A stretch of 64,000 bases of DNA. It comes from Arthrobacter sp. zg-Y238 (GTDB lineage: Bacteria > Actinomycetota > Actinomycetes > Actinomycetales > Micrococcaceae). A program made the position numbers and the translations under genes. Positions within the stretch are counted from its first letter, which is position 1. Each line of letters starts with the position of its first letter. Where the stretch lies: assembly GCF_024385525.1 (NCBI RefSeq), contig NZ_JANFLU010000005.1, forward strand, positions 186,001 through 250,000. The letters run 5' to 3'. This document shows positions 8,838 to 17,589 of this stretch, piece after piece. The notes under the pieces are model-generated. The model worked only from the letters and a program-made list of their open reading frames with translations, did not search any database and was not told where the DNA came from.

Positions 8838-10066
8838 GATGAAGTGGCCTCTTCCTCTAGGTCTTTCAGGTCCTGGGCCCAGCGCACGAGTTCCGCGCCC
8901 GTTCCGGGCAGTCGCTGGTTGAGTAGATGGTCAATCTCGGAATAGCTGCGGCCGGATGCGTTCGCCGCCGCACGCGTCACCGTGTCGACGCCGGCGCCCG
9001 GGCCCACCCGCAGGTGCGCCGCCAGCCGGGTCATGGCCGCGGCACGCAGTGTGGCGGCTGCATGGGACACAGCCTGGCTGTCCTGGTACAGGCGGGCCCG
9101 GCCCTCAGCGGTCTCGGCCGCATGGACGATAACGGGCAGGGGTTCCTCCACCAGCGGCCCCAGCCTGCGGCCGCGCCAGAAAGCTGCGGCGCAGGCGACC
9201 AGCAGGAGCCAGAACAGGAGCGGATTCACCCATGGGGGCAGCAAGGCAAAGGGATCGGCGGGTGCTTCCGACGCGGGAATATCGAAGGGGCCGGCCTGGT
9301 ACCAGACCAGTGTTTCGTCCGCACCGAGCGTGCGGAAAACCAGTGCGGCGTTGCCCTCGAGGGCAACGCTTTCGTTGGCGAGCAGGTCCGCGCTGCCAAG
9401 CACCACGGCGGAACCGCCCTCGGTAGCCGCATAGGCACCCGCAGCGCCGGCGCCCTGGCTGCCCGGAGCCGGGAAGCAGGTGACGGGCCCCCGGTAGGTT
9501 TTCCCGCCGGCATCAATGGCTCCGGCCGCCTCGGCATCTTCGTTGCTGCAGTCAGCGTCAAGCCGGTGGCGGTCAGGATCCTCGGGAAGAACTCCGGCGG
9601 AACGGATCTGAGGCGCAAAATCCGCCAGTTGCTCAAAGGACGGTTCCACGAGCACTACCCGGCCGGCAGCGTCGGCAAGGTCCTCGCGTTGTTCACCGGT
9701 GAGGAAGCCCGAGGGATCAAGGAACAGCAGAGTCGCCCCGGGATTGTCATCCAGGGCGGCCTGCGCTTCCGTCAACGTCTGGTGATGCTGCACGTCCACT
9801 CCCTGGTCCGTCAGGATTTCGGCGGCGGCCATGGCTCCGTCCGGGGCAGGGTTGGCGGGGGAGAGGGCAGCGGTGTCGTGATCAGCACGTCCCCAGACCG
9901 AAGCAATCACGACTCCGCAGAGCAGCAGCAGAAGCAGAAGCGGGACCCGGTGCCGGCGCAGCCAGGCCGCGACCCGGCTGCCTACCCGCCCCGGCTCTTC
10001 GTCGCCTTCACTTCCCGGGGCACCAATGCTGCCGGAAGGCACCGCTTCAGCGGCAACCCGGCTCAT
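8834..10066 (-). CDS. DUF4350 domain membrane protein
   Basis: The product is 410 aa. After a cytoplasmic tail of about 35 residues comes a transmembrane segment (VPLLLLLLLCGVVIASVWG). An extracytoplasmic DUF4350 domain of about 200 residues follows, beginning near AALSPANPAPDGAMAAAEIL. A second membrane segment (NPLLFWLLLVACAAAFW) lies near residue 285, and a C-terminal cytoplasmic region of about 110 residues ends the chain. DUF4350 proteins recur in DUF4129-DUF4350-MoxR-DUF58 operons and have no established biochemical role. The gene overlaps both neighbours by 4 bp, which indicates coupled translation. Confidence 0.83.
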   Translation of the reverse strand: MSRVAAEAVPSGSIGAPGSEGDEEPGRVGSRVAAWLRRHRVPLLLLLLLCGVVIASVWGRADHDTAALSPANPAPDGAMAAAEILTDQGVDVQHHQTLTEAQAALDDNPGATLLFLDPSGFLTGEQREDLADAAGRVVLVEPSFEQLADFAPQIRSAGVLPEDPDRHRLDADCSNEDAEAAGAIDAGGKTYRGPVTCFPAPGSQGAGAAGAYAATEGGSAVVLGSADLLANESVALEGNAALVFRTLGADETLVWYQAGPFDIPASEAPADPFALLPPWVNPLLFWLLLVACAAAFWRGRRLGPLVEEPLPVIVHAAETAEGRARLYQDSQAVSHAAATLRAAAMTRLAAHLRVGPGAGVDTVTRAAANASGRSYSEIDHLLNQRLPGTGAELVRWAQDLKDLEEEATSS

Positions 10067-10746
10067 TGCGGCACCGCCAGCGGTGGTTCCGCCGATGCCG
10101 AAGATGCAGGACGGGCCGCCTCCAAAGCCGCATCAAGGGCAGATGCGCGTCGGTAGTCCGCGTCCGCGGCAATCCCCTTCCCGTAGAGCACTTCGTCGAA
10201 CCGCTGCTGGATCCACGTGATCTCCGGGTGGAAGTCCGGGAAGGCGGCGGCCAGCCTGGTGCCGGCTTCGGCGGCCGTCCGGGCGGGCCGGGCATCGAAA
10301 ATGACCCGTTCCTCCGCCGAACGGACCATCGCGCGGAAATACTCGGCAAGGGCTTCATTCCAACGGTTCTCTGCAGCGGCCTGCTCCGCGCGGGTACGGT
10401 GGTCGGTCGCCCGTTCCACGACGTCGTGCGCGAAGACCTCGGCCCGCTTTTTAGCGGACGCATTCAAGCGGGGGCGAATCACGAGAATGGCCACGGCCAC
10501 CAGCACGACGGCGGCCAGGACCAGTACCAGGACTCCCGGACCCGCGCCGAGACCGTCCGCATCCTCGAACAACTCGTTCAGCCAGTCGCTGACCCGTGCC
10601 CAGAACCGGTCGAGCAGGCCGGGTTCGGCTTCTTCGTACACGCGCTTGGACAGCTCCTCGCGTGCCCAGTCCCGTGCCTGGTCGGCATCGGGCTCGATCG
10701 GGGCCTCCATGGCGGCGCCGGACCAGAGGCGTGCTGGGGACGGCAT
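10063..10746 (-). CDS. DUF4129 domain membrane protein
   Basis: The product is 227 aa. The N-terminal 65 residues are charged and followed by a single transmembrane helix (GVLVLVLAAVVLVAVAILVI). A cytoplasmic DUF4129 domain follows, with RWNEALAEYFRAMVRSAEERVIFDARPARTAAE, related to helical TPR-like or transglutaminase-tail domains. In this operon type it is the membrane partner of the MoxR ATPase and the DUF4350 and DUF58 proteins. It starts 2 nt after the upstream membrane protein ends and overlaps DUF4350 by 4 bp. The function is unknown. Confidence 0.82.
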   Translation of the reverse strand: MPSPARLWSGAAMEAPIEPDADQARDWAREELSKRVYEEAEPGLLDRFWARVSDWLNELFEDADGLGAGPGVLVLVLAAVVLVAVAILVIRPRLNASAKKRAEVFAHDVVERATDHRTRAEQAAAENRWNEALAEYFRAMVRSAEERVIFDARPARTAAEAGTRLAAAFPDFHPEITWIQQRFDEVLYGKGIAADADYRRASALDAALEAARPASSASAEPPLAVPQ

Positions 10747-10748
10747 GT

Positions 10749-12068
10749 CTACTTCATGCCCGCAGGGGGACCGGGCGGCGTGTTCCGGGCCATGGGCACG
10801 GCGTTACGCCCGGGCAGGAAGTCCGGATCCTGTGCCTGCGGATTCTCCTGATCCTTCATCAAGGCCAGGTCGAAGCCTTCCCGGCGGATTCGGAGGTCAA
10901 CATACAGCAGGGCCGTGACGGCACTTTGGAAGGCACAGGCCAACGCGCCCAGCAGCAGGGAGAAAACCAGGATCAGGACAACGCTGACTCCGATGAGGAC
11001 GGCGCTTTCCGCCAGGGTGAGCATGCTCCCGACGAAGGAGAGCGGCACCGTAAGGACCTGGGTAAGGATATTGACGATCAGGCTCGTCAGGGCCATGACA
11101 CCGAAGGTGCGCCACCAGTTGCGTCCGGTGAGGCGCCAGGACCGCCGAATCGCAGCGAAGACACCGATACCTTCCAATACCAGTGCTGCCGGTGCCAGGG
11201 AGAGTTTCACCGAGACCCACACAGCCGCGGCCATCACCGCGAACAGGGCCGGGATCACCACGATAAGCCCCGCTGCATCGAAAGTATCGATGATCAGGTA
11301 AGCCAGCATGGCCAGGACCGTGACGCCCACGGCGGCACCGGCCAGCATTAGTAATCCGAGGCCGGCAAGCGGACCGAGGGTGCCGCGGGCCAGCCGCCAG
11401 ACCTGGCCGAAGCCGGTCCGCAGGTTCAGGGTGGACCGCACTACCGGAAGGACCAGGAGTCCCTGGACAATCAATACCCCGGCCATTGACAGGCCGCCGA
11501 GGGTCGAAACCGCCCCCACGACCGTTCCAAGGACCGGGCCCGTGACTTCGCCGCCCGCTGATCCGCTCTGCAGCCACCCGTCAATGGAGACGAAAAAGCC
11601 CGCGCCGAGTCCGATCAGCAGCACGCTCACGACAGCTTGGACCACGAACGCGTTGCCGAAGGCGGCCAACGCGTTGCGCCGGCACGCCTGGAACGCTCCG
11701 TCAAGGATTTCACCCAGTCCCAGGGGGCGCAGGGGAATGATGCCCGGTTTGGGCGGAGGCGTGTAACCGGGCTGGGGGAGGGGGCCTCCCCGGTAGGGGT
11801 TGGGCTGGTCCCAGGCGGATGCCTGCGGCGGGTAGCCCTGCGCAGCAGGTTGCTGCGTCCACGGATTACCCTGCTGCTGCGCCCACGGGTTCACGGGAGG
11901 CTGCGGCATTCCGGGCGGCGGAGGACCCTGCTGCTGCGCCCACGGGCTCACCGGCGGCTGCGGCATTCCGGGCACAGGCATCCGGGCGCCGTCGTTCGGC
12001 GCCCGGTACTCGGGGCTGCTGTTTCCCGGGCCACTGTAGTGCCGGTCGTTGTGTTCTTGCTCGCTCAT
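10749..12068 (-). CDS. Polytopic membrane protein with proline/glutamine-rich N-terminus (GPDPase membrane-domain-like)
   Basis: The product is 439 aa. Residues 1-115 are low complexity, rich in Pro, Gln and Gly, with a tandem repeat around PPVxPWAQQQG. After PLGLGEILDGAFQACRRN come about six hydrophobic segments. This layout matches actinobacterial proteins annotated with the glycerophosphoryl diester phosphodiesterase membrane domain, although no phosphodiesterase catalytic domain is present. It is the first gene of the minus-strand MoxR operon and is divergent from mtrA. The disordered tail is probably cytoplasmic. The function is unknown. Confidence 0.75.
   Translation of the reverse strand: MSEQEHNDRHYSGPGNSSPEYRAPNDGARMPVPGMPQPPVSPWAQQQGPPPPGMPQPPVNPWAQQQGNPWTQQPAAQGYPPQASAWDQPNPYRGGPLPQPGYTPPPKPGIIPLRPLGLGEILDGAFQACRRNALAAFGNAFVVQAVVSVLLIGLGAGFFVSIDGWLQSGSAGGEVTGPVLGTVVGAVSTLGGLSMAGVLIVQGLLVLPVVRSTLNLRTGFGQVWRLARGTLGPLAGLGLLMLAGAAVGVTVLAMLAYLIIDTFDAAGLIVVIPALFAVMAAAVWVSVKLSLAPAALVLEGIGVFAAIRRSWRLTGRNWWRTFGVMALTSLIVNILTQVLTVPLSFVGSMLTLAESAVLIGVSVVLILVFSLLLGALACAFQSAVTALLYVDLRIRREGFDLALMKDQENPQAQDPDFLPGRNAVPMARNTPPGPPAGMK
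11869..11977. repeat. 57-bp tandem repeat coding for the Pro/Gln-rich tail
   Basis: Two copies begin at 11869 and 11926, each opening with CCCTGCTGCTGCGCCCACGG. The period of 57 bp equals 19 codons, so the reading frame is kept. A diverged partial copy lies just before. Copy number could vary between strains without a frameshift. Confidence 0.75.
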
Positions 12069-12276
12069 CCTTACCCGTTCCCCCGCAGGCAGTAGCTTTT
12101 AGTTACCTCGACTATAGTGACGCTCCGCCCAAACGGCACCCGGCGAGCCGTGGCGGCATATGTGTCCCTTAGGATGATAGGGATTAACTTAGTCGGCTTA
12201 ACGCCGTGGGGAGCGGCAGCCGATGCTGCTCCGGATGCGCAGCGGCGCGGAAGTCAAGCAGCGGAAACAGGGAGCT

Positions 12277-12954
12277 ATGAAGGCACGCATACTGGTCGTA
12301 GACGACGACGAAGCACTCGCCGAAATGATCGGTATTGTGCTGCGCAACGACGGGTTTGAACCGGTGTTCTGTGCCGACGGTTCCTCCGCACTCGAAGTGT
12401 TCCGCAACAGCAAGCCGGATCTGGTGTTGCTGGACCTGATGCTTCCCGGCATCGACGGCATCGAAGTGTGCCGGCAGATCCGCAGCGAGTCCGACACCCC
12501 CATCGTTATGCTCACCGCCAAGTCCGACACGTCCGACGTCGTGCGCGGCCTGGAATCCGGCGCCGACGATTATGTGCCCAAGCCCTTCAAACCCGCGGAG
12601 CTGGTGGCGCGCGTGCGTGCCCGGCTGCGCCCGGGCGACCAGAAATCACCGGAGACCCTGCGGATCGGCGAGGTCTCCATTGACGTTGCGGGCCACTCCG
12701 TGACCCGAGGCAGCGACAGCGTTTCGCTGACGCCGCTGGAATTCGACCTGCTCGTGGCACTGGCACGCAAGCCCTGGCAGGTTTTCACCCGCGAGATGCT
12801 GCTTGAACAGGTCTGGGGGTACCGCCACGCCGCCGATACGCGGCTGGTGAATGTGCATGTGCAGAGGCTCCGCTCAAAGATCGAACGCGACCCCGAAGCA
12901 CCCGAGATTGTATTGACGGTGCGCGGTGTCGGATACAAAGCGGGCCAGAGCTAA
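12277..12954 (+). CDS. mtrA: Response regulator MtrA (OmpR/PhoB family)
   Basis: The product is 225 aa. The receiver domain has the acidic pocket VVDDDE at residues 8-12, the phosphoacceptor D53 in LLDLMLPG, and MLTAKSD with the conserved lysine. The C-terminal winged helix (about 130-225) includes SLTPLEFDLLVAL and VNVHVQRLRSKIE. MtrA controls cell-wall and division genes in actinobacteria, and the partner MtrB and the lipoprotein LpqB follow directly. I chose the ATG at 12277 because it is preceded by GGGAGC and the conserved MtrA N-terminus begins there. An open frame extends upstream but is not conserved. Confidence 0.95.
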   Translation: MKARILVVDDDEALAEMIGIVLRNDGFEPVFCADGSSALEVFRNSKPDLVLLDLMLPGIDGIEVCRQIRSESDTPIVMLTAKSDTSDVVRGLESGADDYVPKPFKPAELVARVRARLRPGDQKSPETLRIGEVSIDVAGHSVTRGSDSVSLTPLEFDLLVALARKPWQVFTREMLLEQVWGYRHAADTRLVNVHVQRLRSKIERDPEAPEIVLTVRGVGYKAGQS

Positions 12955-12976
12955 GTTGCCGGGTTTCCTGGCCGGG

Positions 12977-14674
12977 ATGGCCGGGAAATCCCCTAAAACC
13001 GATATGGCACTGCAGGGCCTGGTACGCCTGCGGGATTCCTTCCGGCGGGCCACCTTCCATCGGATCGCCCGCCTGTGGCGGAGGTCCCTGCAGTTCAAGA
13101 CGGTGGTTTCCACGCTCCTCCTGGTGGCGCTTGCAGGTGCCGGAATCGGTGCCTTTCTCTCCCACCAGATTGCCGATTCCCTCTATGAAGAGCGGCTGAC
13201 ACAGTTCCGAACCGAAGCGACGTCGGGCCTGTCCAAAGTGAAGGACAACTTCCGGGACACCGCCGCTAGCGACCGGGAGGGCACCGACCGGCTGGTCATG
13301 GACACGCTTCCGTTGCTGGAAGGCCAAGGTGCAGACGCCCAGCGGACTTATCTGCTCACCCCGCTGCCGACCGAGGAGCCCCTGTACGTCACGTCCTCTG
13401 TGAACAGCGGAACCATTACCGCCAGCGGCATTCCGGTGGCCCTCAGCGACGCCGTTATCGCCAGCGATGCCACAGCGTCCGAGACGGATTACGTGTTCTG
13501 GTCTCCGCTTGAGCTCGCCAACGGCGAGCCCGGCATAGCGTTCGGCACCAAGGTCACACTGCCCCCGGACAGCTCGGAATATGCCCTCTACCTGATCTAT
13601 GACCTGCATTCGATGCAGGCGACGCTTGACGACATCCACCGGATTCTCTGGATCGCGGGATTCCTGCTGCTTGCCATCAGCGGCACGATCGCGTGGATCG
13701 TAGCCAAGGCCGGCCTGGGCGCGGTCAGCGACGCGGCAGCGGTGTCGGAGAAGCTGGCAGCAGGCGAGCTGCAGGAGCGCATGGAGGTCAAGGGCGAGGA
13801 CGAAGTTGCGCGCCTGGCGGCGTCGTTCAACCGCATGGCCGGCACGCTGCAGGACCAGATCACCCAGCTGGCTACACTGTCGCGTATGCAGCAGGTGTTC
13901 GTCTCCGACGTCTCACACGAGCTGCGGACGCCGCTCACCACGGTCCGCATGGCCGCGGAGGTGCTCTACGAAGCGCGCGACAGCTTTGATCCAATGTACC
14001 GGCGTTCCACGGAACTGCTCTACCACCAAGTGGAGCGGTTCCAGGCGCTGTTGGCGGACCTGCTGGAGATCTCCCGGTTCGACGCCGGGGCGGCTGCGCT
14101 CGATTTGGAACCCACAGATGTCTTCCATATTGTCCGTGACGTCATCGACGCCACCGAGCCGCTCGCGAACAACTGCGGCTCCGAGGTGGTTGTGGTGTCC
14201 AAGGAGTCCAGCTGCGTTGTGGACGCCGATCCGCGCCGGATCGAGCGGATCCTGCGCAACCTGCTGGTGAACGCATTGGAGCACGGTGAAGGAGAACCCA
14301 TCGAAATTGCGATAGCAGCTTCCGAGGAGGCTGTGGGCATAGCGGTCCGCGACCATGGCATCGGGATGACCGAAGAAGACGCCGAGCATGTCTTCGACCG
14401 TTTCTGGAGGGCGGATCCGGCGCGGGCACGCACCACGGGCGGCAGCGGGCTGGGCCTGTCCATCGCCACCGAAGACACGCGGCTTCACGGCGGCTGGCTC
14501 GAGGCCTGGGGCGAACCAGGAAACGGATCCTGCTTCCGCCTGACGCTTCCCCGCCGCCATGGTGCAGGCTTTGACTCATCCCCGGTGCCGCTGTCTCCCC
14601 GCGAGGTCGCTGCCGGCCCCCTGGCGCTCACTGCTGCGGCTCCGATCCGGGAAGAGGATATTGATGCCTACTAA
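12977..14674 (+). CDS. mtrB: Sensor histidine kinase MtrB
   Basis: The product is about 565 aa from this ATG. There is a transmembrane segment (VVSTLLLVALAGAGIGAFL), an extracytoplasmic sensor region of about 150 residues, and a second segment (ILWIAGFLLLAISGTIAWIV). HAMP, HisKA with VSDVSHELRTPLTTVR, and an HATPase domain with N-box NLLVNALEHG and G-boxes DHGIGM and GGSGLGLSIA follow. It autophosphorylates and passes phosphate to MtrA. The start is uncertain: GTG at 12926 would overlap mtrA by 29 bp, and TTG at 12956 or ATG at 13004 are also in frame. The end overlaps lpqB by 11 bp. Confidence 0.93.
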   Translation: MAGKSPKTDMALQGLVRLRDSFRRATFHRIARLWRRSLQFKTVVSTLLLVALAGAGIGAFLSHQIADSLYEERLTQFRTEATSGLSKVKDNFRDTAASDREGTDRLVMDTLPLLEGQGADAQRTYLLTPLPTEEPLYVTSSVNSGTITASGIPVALSDAVIASDATASETDYVFWSPLELANGEPGIAFGTKVTLPPDSSEYALYLIYDLHSMQATLDDIHRILWIAGFLLLAISGTIAWIVAKAGLGAVSDAAAVSEKLAAGELQERMEVKGEDEVARLAASFNRMAGTLQDQITQLATLSRMQQVFVSDVSHELRTPLTTVRMAAEVLYEARDSFDPMYRRSTELLYHQVERFQALLADLLEISRFDAGAAALDLEPTDVFHIVRDVIDATEPLANNCGSEVVVVSKESSCVVDADPRRIERILRNLLVNALEHGEGEPIEIAIAASEEAVGIAVRDHGIGMTEEDAEHVFDRFWRADPARARTTGGSGLGLSIATEDTRLHGGWLEAWGEPGNGSCFRLTLPRRHGAGFDSSPVPLSPREVAAGPLALTAAAPIREEDIDAY

Positions 14675-16397
14675 GCGGAAGGTGCTGCCCAAGGCGCGCC
14701 GGGGACGGACCGGAAGGATGCTGGTTCTGTGGCTCAGTATCGTTCTGGTTCTGGTCGGCTGCTCCTCGATACCCACCGTTGGACCGGTAGGCACGGCATC
14801 GGCGGAGAATAACGGGGAAACGGGCGAGGACGCGGTTTTCTCGCCCGAGGGTCCGGCCGAGGATGCCTCGCCGCAGGACATCATCCGCGGCTTTATGGAG
14901 GCAGGCAGGGGCGCAGCAGACGATTACAGCGTGGCCCGGCAATTCCTGGCCCCGGAGCTGGCGACTACATGGTCCCCCGAGGAACGGGTGACCATTTACC
15001 GGTCCTCACGCATCGTGGCCATGCCGGAACCGGACCTGTTCCAGATTCAGCTGGAAGTGCAGGGGCGGGTGAATGTCCGGGGCATTCGGACGGACGCCGC
15101 GGAGGGCAGCACCGAAGCTTTCCCCGTCCAGCTCGAAAAGGTGGACGGACAATGGAGGCTCAGCGCCGTCCCCGACGGGATCATCGTGTCCCTGGCGAGT
15201 TTCCCTGCGATTTTCATCGCCCACAACCTCTACTTCTATTCGAGTGATTACCAGTACTGGGTCCCGGATACGCGGTGGTTCATTCAGCGCGCCGGCATTG
15301 CCGCCAACATCGTCAAGGAACTTCTCGTAGGACCCGCTCCGTACCTCCAGGGTGCAGTCCTCAGCGCCTTCCCTTCCGGAACCGCCTTGGCACGCGATGC
15401 GGTCCCGGTGGCCTCGGGAAAGGCTGTCGTGGATTTCGCGGATGAATCGCTGCGGGACTCCAGCGACCGGAACCGGCAACAGATGGTGAAGCAGCTCGAA
15501 CAGAACCTGCGCGGCCTCAACAACGTCACCTCTGTGCGGATGACGGTGGACCAGCGGGACGTAGACCTCGGCAAGGGCAGCGGCGAGCTGCCGTCCGCCG
15601 TGGCAGACCCGTCCGCCGGAGCCACACAGATCGTGGTCTATCAGGACGAACTGGCCTACTACGCGGACGGTCCCGAACCGATCGGGGATATTCCGTCAGT
15701 GGCGGAATACGGCCCCCGGCATCCGGCCATGTCTGTGGATGGATCGGTCATCGCCTTCCTGAACAGCCAGGAGGACACGCTGCTGGTGACGGGAACGGGA
15801 CAGGACGTTTCAGTGGTGGCCGAGGCCGAAAGGTTTACGGCGCCCAGCGTGGATCCCCGCCGGTGGGTCTGGACTTCCCAGCCCACGGATACCGGATCCC
15901 AGGTTCTCGCGGTACCGCCCGGGGGAGACCGGAGTTCCGCGGCCGTCCTTTCTGCGCCGTGGCTGGAGGGGCAGACCGTGACGGAACTGCGGATTTCCCG
16001 CGACGGCACCCGGGCCCTGGTGGCGGCGAACCGGGACGGACGCAGCGAGGTGATGATTGCCGGCGTCGTCCGGTCAGCCGAAGGCGTTCCCGTCTCCCTC
16101 ACGGCTCCGATGGTCCAACAGGTGCCGCCGGAAGCGGGGGCCGTGAACCGGGTCAAGTGGGCTTCGGAAGACACAGTGGTTGCCGTCCAGTCCGGTGCGG
16201 AGGAAGCCGTGCCGGTAATCCTCAGCACCAGGCGTGATCCGGATCTGCTTTCCGCGAAGGAAGGGATCACGGGCCTCAGCGCGGGAAACGGCGCTGAGGA
16301 CACTTTCATCCAGACCTCGGAGGGCATCTTCAACAAGGTGGGGAGCAGTTGGACGCTCCGGACGGAAGGAATCCGGGACCCGGCTTTCCCGGGGTGA
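14664..16397 (+). CDS. lpqB: Lipoprotein LpqB
   Basis: The product is 577 aa. A basic N-terminus is followed by a hydrophobic helix and a lipobox, VLVGCS, so the mature protein should be lipidated on the cysteine and held on the outer face of the membrane. A GerMN-type domain lies in the first half (region of GIAANIVKELLVGPAPYLQGAVLSAFP), and the second half is beta-propeller-like. LpqB interacts with the MtrB sensor in mycobacteria and tunes MtrA activity. The ATG at 14664 lies inside the end of mtrB. The open frame extends further upstream, but residues before this ATG would spoil the signal peptide. Confidence 0.94.
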   Translation: MPTKRKVLPKARRGRTGRMLVLWLSIVLVLVGCSSIPTVGPVGTASAENNGETGEDAVFSPEGPAEDASPQDIIRGFMEAGRGAADDYSVARQFLAPELATTWSPEERVTIYRSSRIVAMPEPDLFQIQLEVQGRVNVRGIRTDAAEGSTEAFPVQLEKVDGQWRLSAVPDGIIVSLASFPAIFIAHNLYFYSSDYQYWVPDTRWFIQRAGIAANIVKELLVGPAPYLQGAVLSAFPSGTALARDAVPVASGKAVVDFADESLRDSSDRNRQQMVKQLEQNLRGLNNVTSVRMTVDQRDVDLGKGSGELPSAVADPSAGATQIVVYQDELAYYADGPEPIGDIPSVAEYGPRHPAMSVDGSVIAFLNSQEDTLLVTGTGQDVSVVAEAERFTAPSVDPRRWVWTSQPTDTGSQVLAVPPGGDRSSAAVLSAPWLEGQTVTELRISRDGTRALVAANRDGRSEVMIAGVVRSAEGVPVSLTAPMVQQVPPEAGAVNRVKWASEDTVVAVQSGAEEAVPVILSTRRDPDLLSAKEGITGLSAGNGAEDTFIQTSEGIFNKVGSSWTLRTEGIRDPAFPG

Positions 16398-16512
16398 TGC
16401 AGCACCCCTGTTTTCCTCCACAGCGGCCTGATTGCGCTATTCGTCCGGTTTGATGTTCCCTGGCGGCGATTGTGCTGCGCCCACGGTTACGGTCGGGCCC
16501 CATCGTAGACGG

Positions 16513-17463
16513 ATGGATATGCCGAATCGCCGGCTGGACCGGATGCTTTACTCACCGGCGGGGCAGGGGATCGCCGCTGCGCTGTCCGGTTTGGCTGCCG
16601 GGCTGGCACCTGTCTCCTGCGTGGCCTGCGGGGCGCCGGACCATTCTCTGTGCAGGGTATGCACGGCGAGGATCCGGCGCGGCACGCTGCATCCGTATCC
16701 TGCGCAGGAAGGTGCCGGGGCGCTTCCCGCCGCAGAACCGGGAGTCCCAGGCCCGGACCCGACAGGCGCGGACCCTGACCTCTTTGTCCCGTTGCCGGTC
16801 CTGGCGGCAGGCGTGTACTCGGGCGGGCTCGCGCGGACAGTCCTTGCTTTTAAGAACCGGGGGCACACCGACCTGGCCGGGTTCCTGGCACCGGTTCTGG
16901 CGAACGTCCTGCAGGCAGCGGTAACGGATGTACGCCGAAGGGAGGGGGACGTTCCACTGGTGCTGGTCCCGGTGCCAGGCACCGGCGGCTCGCTTCGGAA
17001 ACGCGGCTACTTTCCGCTGGCGCTGCTGCTGAGGAGGCTCCGGCGCCGGCAGTTGTTGCCTGCCGGCTGCGCCGTGGTTTCCCTTGTATCCATACCAACG
17101 GGGTACGGCACGGCGTGCGCACTGCTGAGGCGGTGGAACCACGGGGGAGGGCCTGCCGGCGCATCCGGCCCGCAAAAGGGACTCGGCCGCAATGCGCGGC
17201 GACGCAACGTCCGGAACACCATGACCGCCGGTATGCCGGGAGGACTTGCGGGCGTCAACTGCCTCGTGATCGATGACGTATTGACCACGGGAGCCACTAT
17301 TGCGGAGACGGTGCGGGCACTGCACCGGGCGGGTGCCCGGGTCCTTGGTGCGGCGGTTATTGCAGCCACACCAGCCCCGGAACGTAACACAACTCCCACA
17401 GACCCTGCCGTTCCGGGGGTCCGTTCCACGGGCGCCGGAAACGGAATCGCGAGACGTGAATAA
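16513..17463 (+). CDS. ComF-family phosphoribosyltransferase-like protein
   Basis: The product is 316 aa. Near the N-terminus a zinc-ribbon-like CVAC...CRVC pair is visible. The C-terminal half carries a type I phosphoribosyltransferase fold with the PRPP-binding loop CLVIDDVLTTGATIAET and, earlier, VPVPGTGGSLRKRGYFP. ComF proteins are linked to DNA uptake in Bacillus, but in actinobacteria the homolog is a fixed neighbour of lpqB and hpf with no proven role. TAGACG at 16506-16511 lies 7 nt before a second ATG at 16519, which may be the real leaderless start. The length and motif order are normal for the family. Confidence 0.85.
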   Translation: MDMPNRRLDRMLYSPAGQGIAAALSGLAAGLAPVSCVACGAPDHSLCRVCTARIRRGTLHPYPAQEGAGALPAAEPGVPGPDPTGADPDLFVPLPVLAAGVYSGGLARTVLAFKNRGHTDLAGFLAPVLANVLQAAVTDVRRREGDVPLVLVPVPGTGGSLRKRGYFPLALLLRRLRRRQLLPAGCAVVSLVSIPTGYGTACALLRRWNHGGGPAGASGPQKGLGRNARRRNVRNTMTAGMPGGLAGVNCLVIDDVLTTGATIAETVRALHRAGARVLGAAVIAATPAPERNTTPTDPAVPGVRSTGAGNGIARRE

Positions 17464-17525
17464 AGCTCGACGGTGATCTAACGTGTTGAGTATGGATAGC
17501 TTCAAGTAGCGGGGTTATCCTGCGG

Positions 17526-17559
17526 CAACGGTCGCGAAGGCAACTGACAGCGGCCGTTG
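17526..17559 (+). promoter_or_regulatory. Stem-loop in the hpf leader
   Basis: CAACGGTCGC (17526-17535) and GCGGCCGTTG (17550-17559) can form a 10-bp stem with one G-U pair and a 14-nt loop. It lies about 30 nt before the hpf start and 20 nt before its ribosome binding site. It could affect translation or be a weak attenuator, but there is no clear U-tract. Confidence 0.35.
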
Positions 17560-17589
17560 TTGTGTCACCGAAATCTATTGGAGGGCACC

